The notes under the pieces are model-generated. The model was not told the DNA's origin, did not search any database, and saw only the letters and a program-made list of their open reading frames with translations. From Peronospora farinosa (taxonomy: Eukaryota > Oomycota > Peronosporomycetes > Peronosporales > Peronosporaceae), in assembly GCA_947646735.1 (NCBI GenBank), contig CANTFK010000921.1, forward strand, positions 310,001 to 374,000: a DNA stretch of 64,000 nucleotides, in the 5' to 3' direction. Of the stretch, positions 32,235-41,977 are shown piece after piece (the stretch's first letter is position 1; every line of letters starts with the position of its first letter). Both the position numbers and the translations under genes were made by a program.

Positions 32235-34733
32235 TTAAATGTAACGCAAATGATTTAAATACTCCCATGTATTGATCAGATCGATCCGCTTGTTAACTTC
32301 TTGATCCCTAGATCCTTTTTCAACAAATGCATAAATGCAGAGCCTAGAACGCTCGGCTCGTACCAGATTCCAACCTGGCGAGTGTCCTAGTTTAACATCT
32401 CCTCTGCCTTCGGCGGGAGCATCCCAGCGTGTTTGGTCGGCACGTACCATTGGCGAATTAGATTATAAAATTCTTCCATCGGGCATTCTCCCTCTTCGTG
32501 CATCTCTCCACAGGCAGTACACACGAAAAAACACTTGTCTGAAGGATATCCCTTCGCGCCCACACTTCTGACAGGTCAACCGCTTTCAACACCCACGATC
32601 GTCATGTTCTTCGATCCGCAATGGGTGCAGGCTATTGGTGGGTCAGTGTGACCATGACTTTTGCCTTGATTGATCACATTCTGTCGATCACGATTGTCGA
32701 TCACATTTTGTCGATCACGATTGTCGATCTTATTCTGTCGATCAAGATAATCTCTTGACTTTTCTGCTGGAGCCTGCGTCATCGCGGAAAACACGCGGCG
32801 TCGGTCCACTTCTACTTCAGACCCACTCGATTCCGACTCTGATCGACTGTTACTGTTTTTGATATGGATCGCTCTCACCGCGCGGGCCGGTTTCGATAAC
32901 GCTTGATCGGGTGTAGGTCCGGCTCGTTGGCGGAATTTGTTGGATCCCATCGATGCCTTGCCTTGACGAATCGCCATACGTTGATACGCACGTAGAGTTT
33001 CTTCCATGTCATCAGCATCGTCCAATCGTAATAAAGTCAACTGTTTCGCCAGATCGCGATCATCCAGTGTCTCAATAAAATGTTCCACATGTTCACGTCT
33101 GGTAGCTGGCGTTCCTTCTCGAATTGAAATTTTTGCTCTGATCGCTGCCACATTCTGCCGATACAGATACTCCAATGGAGTTTCATTCGATTGTTTCCTT
33201 GCATGTTAATACTGTCTTCCAACAGATACACCATACCCTCCATATTGTATCATGGAACTTTCCAATAGAGATTTCCAGTGGTGACAAGTCGATCGGCTCA
33301 GCTGGCTATACCAGTTTGTTGCTGGTCCCGTCAACAGATCTCCAGATACGAGACACTTTTCGTTGTCAGGAGCTCGATCACGTAAGAAAGCAGATTTGAC
33401 TTTACTGATCCAGCTTCTAGCTCGATCTTCTTCTCTGTCTCACCCAGTGAACTCTTTTAAATCTGAGATCGCCGATACTCGGATTCGTTGCGTAGTGAAC
33501 CCACCACTTGGCATCGCTTCTGCAGCTGCCACCAACGGTCGTCTCAGATCCTTGAGTCCTAGACCTAGCGTATCGCCAATATTGTATCGACTATGATTCG
33601 ATCCAACTGACTCCATCTTCACATCTGGGATATTAATTCGAGGAGTGGCGTCGATCCTTGATCGATTAGCATTTTGTTGAGCTAAAATCCGTTGATCGTC
33701 TTCGTATTTCTTCATGGCCGCTTTAACATTAGAATCCAGCTGGTTTGATCTAAATGGATTCATTTCTAGACCCATGGGTAAATCGGTCGATTTCGCTTCT
33801 GTTGCGATCGGCGTAGATCTTTAATGTATAAAGGCCGCACCAGACGGTCCCAACGACATCCGTTGAATGGGAACTGATTCTCCTGAATCCGCCTCCGATT
33901 CTGTCGATGCATACTGTGATGAGCCCGTTTGATATGTCTCAGCGGCTGGCACGATCGCTTGGTACTTCCCAGTGAGAGGGGTTAACGTCTCGAACAACGA
34001 TCGTCCTGCTTTGATTACTTGATCATGATCACATTCCAGCAATGTATGCGCATCAAACTCTCCAGCGGTGAATCCAGCTTCCTTGCGTAACTTCAACAAA
34101 CGACGAATTGCTTCCAATTGGTTCGGTGTTTCTACCGGAGCTGATACCGGTCCTTGTAATAATCCGATTAGCTTTGGCTTCAATATCTTGAGAACTGGAT
34201 CGCTTGATAGCAAATTCTTTAGTTCTTTTTGGTGAAAACACCGTTCCAATTCTTCCATGTTCGTCGATCTTTCGGTTTTCGATCCGTGATCGGCCGACTC
34301 TTTTCCTTGGACACCACGATCTTCCGATTTCTTTGTCTGAACGTTGAGTTGTCCGTACCTGTGGATTCTTCGACACTTTCTTCTTAGGTTTTGCAGGAAT
34401 GGTTTTGGATGGAAATCTCTCAGTTTTAACAGAAAGATTTTCATCTTGCGAATCGCTTTTTTCAACGTGATCCGTAGGGGTCCTCGAAAGGACCTGGGGA
34501 GGAGGTAGAGGCTTTTCTTCCAGATCAATTTCTTGATCTTCCTCTTTGTTCTTCTTCTCGTCTGCGCCCCTCCCAAAACGCTTTCGATCTGGGGATCCTT
34601 TTCTTTCATGCGTCTGCGACGATCCCTTTGCCTCTGACGCTTCAATCCCAGGTTCAGTATCAACTGTGACATCTTCTCTCAGGGACTCACGGTGAAATCC
34701 CGAGTCACCAGAATATCCGGGCACGCGCACCAT
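32235..34733 (-). pseudogene. B2 gag
   Basis: The first ATG (34733-34731) overlaps the primer-binding site and reads MVRVPGYSGDSGFHRE. 34672-33821 and 34100-34730 in two frames carry a Lys/Glu-rich N-terminus and EELERCFHQKELKNLLSSDP. 33775-33440 and 33175-32576 carry capsid-like sequence (RQNVAAIRAKISIREGTPAT, HVEHFIETLDDRDLAKQLTL) and a stretch of DRQNVIDN repeats. The zinc region starts CTHCGSKN at 32640 and continues after a slip with CQKCGREGYPSDKC and CTACGEMHEEGEC. An open frame also runs from the LTR (35177) into gag without a stop, so an LTR-encoded extension is possible. Confidence 0.75.
34715..34732 (-). other. Primer-binding site of B2
   Basis: TGGTGCGCGTGCCCGGAT, one base after the LTR end, identical to that of B1. 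Also encodes the first Gag residues. Confidence 0.85.
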
Positions 34734-35772
34734 TGTAGTGGAGCGGGGTTCACAAAATTTTTGATGTGATCCCGACTCTCCACTGGCGCCCGGACGACCG
34801 ACTATCGGAGGGGGTACTCCGTTTCCGTGTAAAGCAATTACTTCCTCACGTTGTGTACCCGTCGGTAGGGCGGGTAGCACTCTTCTCGGTGGACTTGAGT
34901 TGATGCTGAACTTGGCCGTGGTTGGGATTGGTTGGGGGTCGATCACGTGGAAAATCCTCACGCGATCGAAAGTTGTATGGGGGGCTCTATATGAGTCGCC
35001 CTGATCTCTCTTTAGATCATCTTGTCCAAAAATGTAGATGCTTGATACACTTGATACACTTGACCTTCTGACCACTTGAGCCGTCTCGCGATCTTGTGCC
35101 TTGTCCTTTACGTGATACTGCGTCCAATCGCGGGCGAAGTTTGTTTGTGAGAGGTCTTGTAATCCCTGGCCAAACAATCCAGGGATATTAATTGTAGGTA
35201 CTGGTAGCAGAAGCTCTTGATCGTCGGGGGGTCAAAACTTTTTCCACCCGGAAGAGAAGTCTGCGTGAGTAGTTCGAAGTAAAAGAAACTCTGTTTAATG
35301 TTAACCAATCAAATACCCAAAACCTATGATCTTGCATATCGGTAGCCCAGGATCTACTGCCGCGTGTCGCCTTCTTGGAAATAAATCAGACTTGCTATGT
35401 GGTCCACTTCAAATACTGCGTCGATCTAGTTTTGTCAATCCCGTTTTGTCAATCCCGTTTTGTCGATCTAGTTTTGTCGATCCAATTTTGTCGATCCAGT
35501 TTTGTCGATCCAATTTTGTCGATCCGGTTTTGTCGATCCGGATTTGTCGATCCGGTTTCTGGATCGAGGTTTCGATCCGATCCTTCTGGATTGCGACTGT
35601 GGTGTGTGGTCCACACCCAATACTCTTTCGATCCATATTCTTTTGTGTTCTTCACACCGTTACTCCCTCTTCCAACCATCTCGCATGCCTTATTGACCGA
35701 TCGGAGCGCAGGATTGTGGATGGACGACATCTCTTTAATCGATCCCTTTCAAATTATCCGATCGCTTTACCA
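34734..35772 (-). repeat. 5' LTR of B2 (1039 bp)
   Basis: Pairs with 22935-24112. Holds ten units of the 14-bp repeat at 35421-35560. The length difference of 139 bp equals nine 14-bp units and one 13-bp unit. Confidence 0.9.
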
Positions 35773-37137
35773 CACTCTTGTCTAAGAGATTCGTTGCGCG
35801 GCTCGCTTGAAGCGACCGGCAACGCTTGGTTTTGCGCTTTAGCGCCAACCATCACCACCACCGCTCGCGAAGGTAAGCCGGTCAAACCGCATTCTTACGC
35901 TGCTAAAAGATTTGTGCTTGCATTGCACGTGGCAGTTCCTTTAAAGTGCCCGTCTACACATTACGGTCATTGATAATGGACATGTAAACATTCGTTCATT
36001 GGTCAAGATAGATGCCGTTGGCTTAGAGGTAGCACCTGATAAGCATACAAAGTACCTACAGATACAATTACTCTGAAATTTTTCCTCTATACATCAGGTT
36101 GGAGCAGTCGTCTATAAGGCTTTATCAATATATTTTCTTACTGCTTATTGATACTTGCGAGTCGTGAAGCATCACGTACATGTTCCGCTGCGATTTGCAG
36201 TTTCAAAGTGGGATGCAATGTGCAACATCTAGAATTGCATACGTACAATATGCAATATCTAGAATTGCATACGTACCTACTTATTCGTGATATTGTCGAT
36301 GTCAACACCTACTTATTCTTTTAGGTAGCGAAATGATCCACTTTTCGGTCCATGTCGCTGTCAACTTGTCTTGATTGAGTTGTTCTAGTTATACTAATGA
36401 ATCTGTCTAGTTATCTCAAAGAGCTCTTTATTGACTTTGTTAAATCAGACATCCTACACATCCAAATGTCGATGTCGATCCATTGCAAGCGCATTCTCGA
36501 AATGCTTTTGCGACGGCGAAACGTGCACCACACTTTCGCAGAGCCATTTTGAGATATTCACAAAAGTTACGCAATGTCTCATCGATTTACCTATTGGTGT
36601 GACAGCATCCTCTACCAGGTAAGTGGTACGTTCTACACCAGGTGCTAAATGTGAGCAAGAAGTCCTCCGACCGGAGATCAACAAGAGTTACGCTTACTCG
36701 CCAGCTCTAGTACCTTTTTTTGTAGTATCAGTGAGTCATGTAGATATTCTAACGATTAGCTTCCGGAAACGACAACACTCGGAGTTCGGAGCAGCGGTTT
36801 CTCTTGACGTTTCGGAGATAAACGATGCTTGACGAAGGAGAACATGATATCGTTCTCGGCAATGTTCACAGCAATTTTCAAGACTATCTTTAACACGAAT
36901 TCGAATGAGGAGACCTTCTCAGACTGCGCTGACGCTTTCGTTGACGACCCCGACGTTATACCAAGACTATTTAGAGCTTAGCTCACGAATCAGCCAGCAT
37001 AAGTTCGGTAGTGAAAAAAGGTCGTTGCAGCTGGGATACCCCACTAGACGCGACGCTCGTGCTACTTCCCTGCTGACATTGCCGCCCAAGTTTCTTCAAA
37101 GCTCATTACTAAAACGTTGTCCCCCTCAATACGCATT
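35773..37137 (+). other. Upstream region of CHCH-family copy 1; first 320 bases without gene
   Basis: 35773-36090 holds no supported gene. From about 36093 the sequence is the same as the 3' flank and promoter region found in the 1713-bp tandem units, in plus orientation: TATAAGGCTTTATCAATA…, a 30-bp direct repeat with TCTAGAATTGCATACGTAC (36228-36275), AAGAGCTCTTTATTGACTTT and CGGAAACGACAACACTCGG. So copy 1 sits in a displaced, inverted tandem unit. A 78-codon upstream frame (36905-37141) ends in TGA overlapping the CHCH start. Confidence 0.6.
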
Positions 37138-37578
37138 ATGAAGATGGAAGTATTCGCCGAGTGTGACGAGCAGAAGGATCGCGTGAAAGCCTGCTACGGT
37201 GATTGGTTCCAGAAGCTATGGGGCGGATCGTTCGATCAGGACACTTGCAAGCAAGACACACAGGACTTCCGCCAGTGTGTGCAACATGCCATGAAGCGTC
37301 GTAAAGAGCAGGCGAAGAGCAAGTTGAGAGACGATGACAACAGCTGGATGGACCGCACTAAGGAGCAAGCGGGCGATTTCGCATCCGATGCCAAGTCGCA
37401 GGCGCGTCAGACGCGAGACCGCGCACAAAATGAGAAGGAGGACGCCAAAAGCAAGATGAAGGGTAAGACCTCGGAGGCTCAAAACAACATGCAGGACACG
37501 GCTTCAGATTCCAAGAGCAAGTATAATATGAAATTGCGGTATTTACACACAAATTGCTCGTTTGAGCTCATTCTCTAG
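37138..37578 (+). CDS. Twin-CX9C (TRIAP1/Mdm35-like) protein with 11-mer tail, copy 1, truncated
   Basis: ATG at 37138 chosen because the family starts MKMEVF; the longer open frame begins with a TTG. Residues 1-55 hold two CX9C motifs (C9, C19, C37, C47) with DWFQKLW between them, the pattern of the TRIAP1/Mdm35 family that partners PRELI/Ups lipid-transfer proteins in the mitochondrial intermembrane space. The Ala/Lys/Asp tail with 11-residue period starts as in the other copies but is cut after SDSKSK. The last 20 or so codons (YNMKLRYLHTNC…) come from the inserted retroelement E at 37522. Otherwise nearly identical to copies 2-4 (one visible change, R for S at residue 64). Probably a non-functional or altered allele of the family. 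Confidence 0.75.
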   Translation: MKMEVFAECDEQKDRVKACYGDWFQKLWGGSFDQDTCKQDTQDFRQCVQHAMKRRKEQAKSKLRDDDNSWMDRTKEQAGDFASDAKSQARQTRDRAQNEKEDAKSKMKGKTSEAQNNMQDTASDSKSKYNMKLRYLHTNCSFELIL

Positions 37579-37971
37579 CTCTTCCACCGAGCTTTAAATG
37601 ACTAGGCCACCTCCTTGCTTCTCTGAGACGATCATGGCGGCATCCATTGCCTTTTTGACCCCTCGTATCCTAAGGATAAGATTTTCTTCCTCTTCCCCCT
37701 CAAAGGATTTCACGTTTAAAACGAGTGGGCAAGCCTTTGGCTCTACATCGGGCACATACACCAGTATATACTGCGTAGGCGTAGCGGACGCTGCCTGGTC
37801 TTGGACCTGTCCGAGTAGCGTTGCCTCGTAACGCATGAAGGCCTCAAGGCGAGCATTGAGAACCTCCGGGCCTTGGGCCAAAAGGGCCTCGATTTGATTG
37901 GGCTCAAAGAACGCAGATGATTTTTATAGTGAGAGTCGTTGCACCTCAGAGAAAGTATTTTGACTCTCCAT
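37522..37971 (-). pseudogene. Element E gag, N-terminal part
   Basis: Starts MESQNTFSEVQRLSL, has an early stop, then QIEALLAQGPEVLNARLEAF, RYEATLLGQVQDQAASATPT and LVLNVKSFEGEEEENLILRI, the D-type Gag N-terminus (compare 55343-55666). Further stops, including one at the Trp of RAREW. Ends VNTAISYY, where D has VNAAFPT. Confidence 0.75.
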
Positions 37972-38030
37972 CTTCACAGAGGGTCAGTCTTAGAGACTCA
38001 GGTGTAGGATTGACTACGAGTGCTACTAAG

Positions 38031-38675
38031 TGTAGCGGAGCTACACAGCTCTTAGTCAAAGAAAGACTTATAGGCTGAGAGCCTTTAAATCGATAGACCA
38101 AATTAAAAGTTGACGGCTTGAAGTCACTTAGTTTTAAGGAACTAATTAAACGACTGAAAGTCATCCTGTTCTAAGGAACTAGGAAAGAGACTTTTAGTCT
38201 GCAAGCAATACGTTTAAGGTTCAGAGAACCTACGCACAGATTGCAAGAACAAGATAGAAGCTTAAAGGTTCAGAGAATTAACGCACAAACTGCACAAGAG
38301 AACAAGTCAGAGAGACTTGCGATCTTAAACTCAAAATGAGAACTGATTTCATTTATGCATTAAGATTTTATGAATAGTCCTAATCTAAGTACCCTACACT
38401 AGATTAATTACTATTACAAAAATTATAATATGTCATTGCTTGTATCTGGATATGGAATCATTCAATCATCAGTGTATGCTGTACTTAGTACTACTGTATC
38501 AGTTAAGGAGCCGATACCGATAGTATAAGGTATTACTGATACCTTATACTATCACTCATGTATAATACACCTATTTAAAGGATCGGTATTAAAAATTACA
38601 TTAAATGCAATATAGAAACCTTAACCATGATGTACTTTCGGTATGATGTTTCAACCGTCGTCTAACCCCGTTACA
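38031..38675 (-). repeat. LTR of element E
   Basis: 645 bp, element sense TGTAACGGGGTTAGACG … GCTCCGCTACA. It contains a perfect 15-bp-arm palindrome at 38519-38553 (GATAGTATAAGGTAT, 5-base loop), degenerate in the D LTR at 55090. Best full-length copy of the D/E LTR family here. Confidence 0.85.
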
Positions 38676-39229
38676 TCGATCTATTGATTACCTAACACAG
38701 GAGCCTTTGCTATAACTTGCCATGATAGTTAAAGTACGGAATTGTCTACTTAATCGTCGGTAAATGGATTATACGCGTCGCAAACTCAGATCAGTTCATA
38801 TAATTCGTGCAATGCCGCCCCATAACACCAAAAAAAGGGTCAAATGAGTGATGGGTGCGGCAAATGGGTGTGGGTTCAATTTTCGGATTAGAGTTTCTGT
38901 TGTCATTCAAAAATGTTAGATATAAAGACCATCCTTCCCATACAGTGAAATGCCAATCCAATGCCATAATTCGAAGGTTCCCAGGGTTGAGATTTGCTCT
39001 TGAAGTTCTACAAAACGCACTCACATATACTGCCTGGTTACTTTATAGAGCTTCCTACTCCACGGTAGTACGAAGTCGGTGTCACGTGAGATACGGAGCG
39101 ATTGGAAGCGTGATTGTGGCGAACGATTGGTTGAGTGATTTTAGTCCTGGCGATTCGAGCAGTTTGTGTCAGTTCATACCGCAATACGCCACCTCGGTTG
39201 CAATTCTCCAGCTAAACGAAGTTGCAAGG
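38676..39229 (+). other. Upstream region of the symporter gene
   Basis: No gene supported. The symporter frame is open upstream to 38855, but the extra residues show no membrane or family features and the ATG at 39230 has a good context (AAGGATGGCC). Promoter elements not identified with confidence. Confidence 0.4.
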
Positions 39230-40615
39230 ATGGCCATCGCTATTAACAACACCGACAGCTACCATCCTATGGACACGGTTGTTCCGGAGAAGAAGTCCTG
39301 GACCCGCAAGATTCTCACGTCGTTGACCTTTTGGATCATCGTTGGGATGATCGTGGGAATCCTCATGGGACAGTTCGCTCCCGGCTTCTCGAAGAAGGCT
39401 GCTCCGCTGAAGAACATTTTCCTGCGCACGGTGCAGTTCATCGTCTTCCCGCTTGTATTTTCGTCGCTTGTGATTGGTATTGCCGACCAGAAGGACATGA
39501 AGCAACTCGGTCGTATCGCACTCAAATCCATCATCTATTTTGAGTTCGTGACAACGCTGGCACTCATTCTTGGTCTCTTTGCTGTTAACATCGTCAAGCC
39601 CGGAAAAGTGGGTCTTACTCAGGGTGACGACTACAAGAGTCAGGTCGAGTCGACATTCACGCTAGAAAAATGGATTGAGCACTTGACTCCAAAGACGTGG
39701 GGCGAGATGATGGGCGGCAACGGCTCATCAGAGCTGCTTCAGGTGCTAATAGCCGCCATTCTCACGGGCGTGGCCACATCTAAGCTGCAAGACCAACATA
39801 AGCATCTGATCATCGAGTTCGCACGCGCGGTGCTGGAGATGATGTTCAAGTTTGTGGACATTGTAATCTGGACGGCCCCTATCGGTGTGTGTTTTGCTAT
39901 CGCTGACGCCATCGGCTCGAACGGTCTCTCGGCTTTAGGCAGTTTGGGTGCTCTCGTGGCTACAGTTTACGTGACAATTCTGCTCTTCATTGTCGTCGTT
40001 TTCGGCTCCGTGTGTTTAATATTCAAGATCAATGCGGTGGAGTTCCTTGTTGCCATGAAAGAGCCGCTCATCATTGCTTACACAACGGCCACGTCGGAGG
40101 CCGCGCTGCCCAAGGTGTTCGAATGTCTTGAAAAGTATGGTGTATCCTCCCATATCTCGAGCTTCGTCGTGCCCTTCGGCTACTCGTTCAACCTGGATGG
40201 CTCAACCCTGTACCTATCGCTGGCCTCCGTCTTCTGTGCACAGGCCTCTGGTGCCGATAAGACAGTGGGTGAGCAGATCGTCATGGTCTTAATGCTCATG
40301 ATCTCGTCCAAGGGCGTGGCTGGTGTGCGCTCGGCTACCTTGATCGTCATCGCATCGACGCTGGATCAGTTTGACATACCATCGTGGCCAGTGGCGCTCA
40401 TCTTGGGTGTGGACTGGCTCATGGATATGTTGCGAACGCTAACGAACGTCATGGGAAACTGCTTGGCATCCGTCGTCATGGCCAAGATAGAGAACGAGTT
40501 CCGCACTGAGGAGTGGGAGCGCCAGTTTAGGCCGGTACACGACGGCGAAATCAAGGTGGATGAGAAGATGAGCAGAGAGTCGGTCGTGTCCGTTTTCGAG
40601 GAGGCCCGGCGCTAA
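39230..40615 (+). CDS. Dicarboxylate/amino acid:cation symporter (DAACS/SLC1 family)
   Basis: 461 residues, intronless, of normal family length. About eight hydrophobic segments plus two hairpins are visible, starting near residue 30 (FWIIVGMIVGILMGQF). Signatures in order: TTATSEAALPKVFE (hairpin 1, about residue 285), FNLDGSTLYL (TM7 NMDGT-type motif, about 320), SSKGVAGVRSATLIVIAS (hairpin 2, about 358), and DWLMDMLRTLTNVMGN (TM8, about 393-408), with the Asp and Arg that bind acidic substrate. Role: uptake of C4-dicarboxylates or acidic amino acids driven by Na+ or H+, in the plasma membrane. The family often has GGS after GVAGVP; RSA here is a divergence. The frame is intact and codon use differs from the surrounding repeats, so it is very likely a working host gene. 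Confidence 0.92.
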   Translation: MAIAINNTDSYHPMDTVVPEKKSWTRKILTSLTFWIIVGMIVGILMGQFAPGFSKKAAPLKNIFLRTVQFIVFPLVFSSLVIGIADQKDMKQLGRIALKSIIYFEFVTTLALILGLFAVNIVKPGKVGLTQGDDYKSQVESTFTLEKWIEHLTPKTWGEMMGGNGSSELLQVLIAAILTGVATSKLQDQHKHLIIEFARAVLEMMFKFVDIVIWTAPIGVCFAIADAIGSNGLSALGSLGALVATVYVTILLFIVVVFGSVCLIFKINAVEFLVAMKEPLIIAYTTATSEAALPKVFECLEKYGVSSHISSFVVPFGYSFNLDGSTLYLSLASVFCAQASGADKTVGEQIVMVLMLMISSKGVAGVRSATLIVIASTLDQFDIPSWPVALILGVDWLMDMLRTLTNVMGNCLASVVMAKIENEFRTEEWERQFRPVHDGEIKVDEKMSRESVVSVFEEARR

Positions 40616-41407
40616 CTATATCTGAGCGCATGGAGTCAGAGACTCTAAAATCACGAAAAGCAGTATCAGGCGGTGTAACAGTGAATTATTGGGGGTTTGA
40701 GGTATACATCAACTGTTGTACGGTTATATCCTGACAAATTTTGCATCATGCGCAGTATTGATGCAATGTCCAAAGCTCCACTTCCCTTCTCACTAAGCCG
40801 CCTTACTAATCAATAAAAAGCGCTATGGTGTATCAAATATACAAAAAAAGTTATCGTATTGACTTTGTTGAATTGGACATCTTACACAGCAATTGCATTT
40901 CGAGAATACGCCTGCGATGGATCGACATCGACATTTGGATGTGTAGGATGTCTGATTTAACAAAGTCAATAAAGAGCTCTTTGAGATAACTAGACAGATT
41001 CATTAGTATAACTAGAACAACTCAATCAAGACAAGTTGACAGCGACATGGACCGAAGAGTGGATCATTTCGCTACCTAAAAGAATAAGTAGGTGTTGACA
41101 TCGACAATATCACGAATAAGTAGGTACGTATGCAATTCTAGATATTGCATATTGTACGTATGCAATTCTAGATGTTGCATATTGCATCCCACTTCGAAAC
41201 TGCAAATCGCAGCGGAACATGTACGTGATGCTTCACGACTCGCAAGTATCAATAAGCAGTAAGAAAATGTATTGATAAAGCCTTGTAGACGGCTGCTGGA
41301 ACCATTAAGCGGGAAAACAGGACCATGAAGGTGACATCACTGTATCCACGGCTTGCCAGCACCAAATCGCCGCTTTCGCACGACTAGCTTATTTCTTGTC
41401 AATGCGT

Positions 41408-41977
41408 TTACTTCGCAAAACCCTTGATCTTGTCCGCCCACGAGTCCGCGGTGTCCTGTACCTTGGACGCCACGTTCGAGATAGTACCATTCACGTTCTT
41501 TCTAACATCCGAGGCCGTGTCTTGTGCCATGCTTTTGGCATCCGAGACTGTATCCTGCACCTTGCTCCTCGCGTCCGAGGCCGTATCTTGCACCTTGCTC
41601 TTGGCATCCGAAGCCTTGTCCTGCATGTTGTTTTGAGCCTCCGAGGTCTTACCCTTCATCTTGCTTTTGGCGTCCTCCTTCTCATTTTGTGCGCGGTCTC
41701 GCGTCTGACGCGCCTGCGACTTGGCATCGGATGCGAAATCGCCCGCTTGCTCCTTAGTGCGGTCCATCCAGCTGTTGTCATCGTCGCTCAACTTGCTCTT
41801 CGCCTGCTCTTTACGACGCTTCATGGCATGTTGCACACACTGGCGGAAGTCCTGTGTGTCTTGCTTGCAAGTGTCCTGATCGAACGATCCGCCCCATAGC
41901 TTCTGGAACCAATCACCGTAGCAGGCTTTCACGCGATCCTTCTGCTCGTCACACTCGGCGAATACTTCCATCTTCAT
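41408..41977 (-). CDS. Twin-CX9C (TRIAP1/Mdm35-like) protein with 11-mer amphipathic tail, copy 2
   Basis: 189 residues from ATG 41977 (MKMEVFAECDEQ). Residues 7-52 form a CHCH fold: C9/C19 and C37/C47, both CX9C, with an aromatic DWF between, as in TRIAP1/Mdm35. Residues 73-189 repeat every 11 residues (KVQDTASDARS, KVQDTVSDAKS, MAQDTASDVRK and so on, about ten units) with Ala, charged pairs and no Pro, as in LEA group 3-like or apolipoprotein-like helices. No signal peptide; family members reach the intermembrane space by Mia40 oxidation. Inference: a membrane- or lipid-associated intermembrane-space protein. A 78-codon upstream frame ends ATGA over the start. The opposite-strand frames are repeat artefacts. 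Confidence 0.85.
   Translation of the reverse strand: MKMEVFAECDEQKDRVKACYGDWFQKLWGGSFDQDTCKQDTQDFRQCVQHAMKRRKEQAKSKLSDDDNSWMDRTKEQAGDFASDAKSQARQTRDRAQNEKEDAKSKMKGKTSEAQNNMQDKASDAKSKVQDTASDARSKVQDTVSDAKSMAQDTASDVRKNVNGTISNVASKVQDTADSWADKIKGFAK

Larger units (their letters stand above)
22935..35772 (-). mobile_element. Ty3/Gypsy element B2 with second RNase H
   Basis: A 12838-bp minus-strand element with paired LTRs (22935-24112 and 34734-35772), an 18-base primer-binding site, gag, protease, RT, native RNase H, second RNase H, integrase, chromodomain and a long antisense ORF. Outside a minisatellite the LTRs differ by about four bases, so insertion or LTR homogenisation is recent. Yet pol has many frameshifts, YIDS instead of YIDD in RT, and stops replacing Trp in the chromodomain. 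GATC is strongly over-represented throughout. No convincing target duplication: left flank ACTGC, right flank CACTC. Confidence 0.9.
37522..38675 (-). mobile_element. Gypsy fragment E: LTR plus gag N-terminus
   Basis: Minus-strand LTR (38031-38675), a degenerate primer-binding site at 38020-38028, and gag from ATG 37971 to the break at 37522. Homologous throughout to the inverted start of D (55221-56112) plus the outer D LTR. Pol is absent. The break falls at nearly the same Gag codon as the D breakpoint. Confidence 0.8.

Noticed and set aside
34715..34732. A tRNA gene at the primer-binding sites
   Set aside because: Only the 3' acceptor-complement is present; no cloverleaf surrounds it.
36431..36622. 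63-codon Cys-rich ORF repeated in every tandem unit
   Set aside because: It lies in the promoter side of the unit, ends differently between copies, and has no support beyond being copied with the unit.
38855..39229. 125-residue N-terminal extension of the symporter
   Set aside because: The frame is open but has no family similarity or organelle signal that I can see. The ATG at 39230 gives a normal-length protein.
41396..41899. A 167-codon Leu/Arg-rich frame opposite each CHCH gene
   Set aside because: It is the complement of the 11-mer repeat, whose 33-bp period keeps opposite frames free of stops. It has no independent start signal and vanishes outside the repeat.
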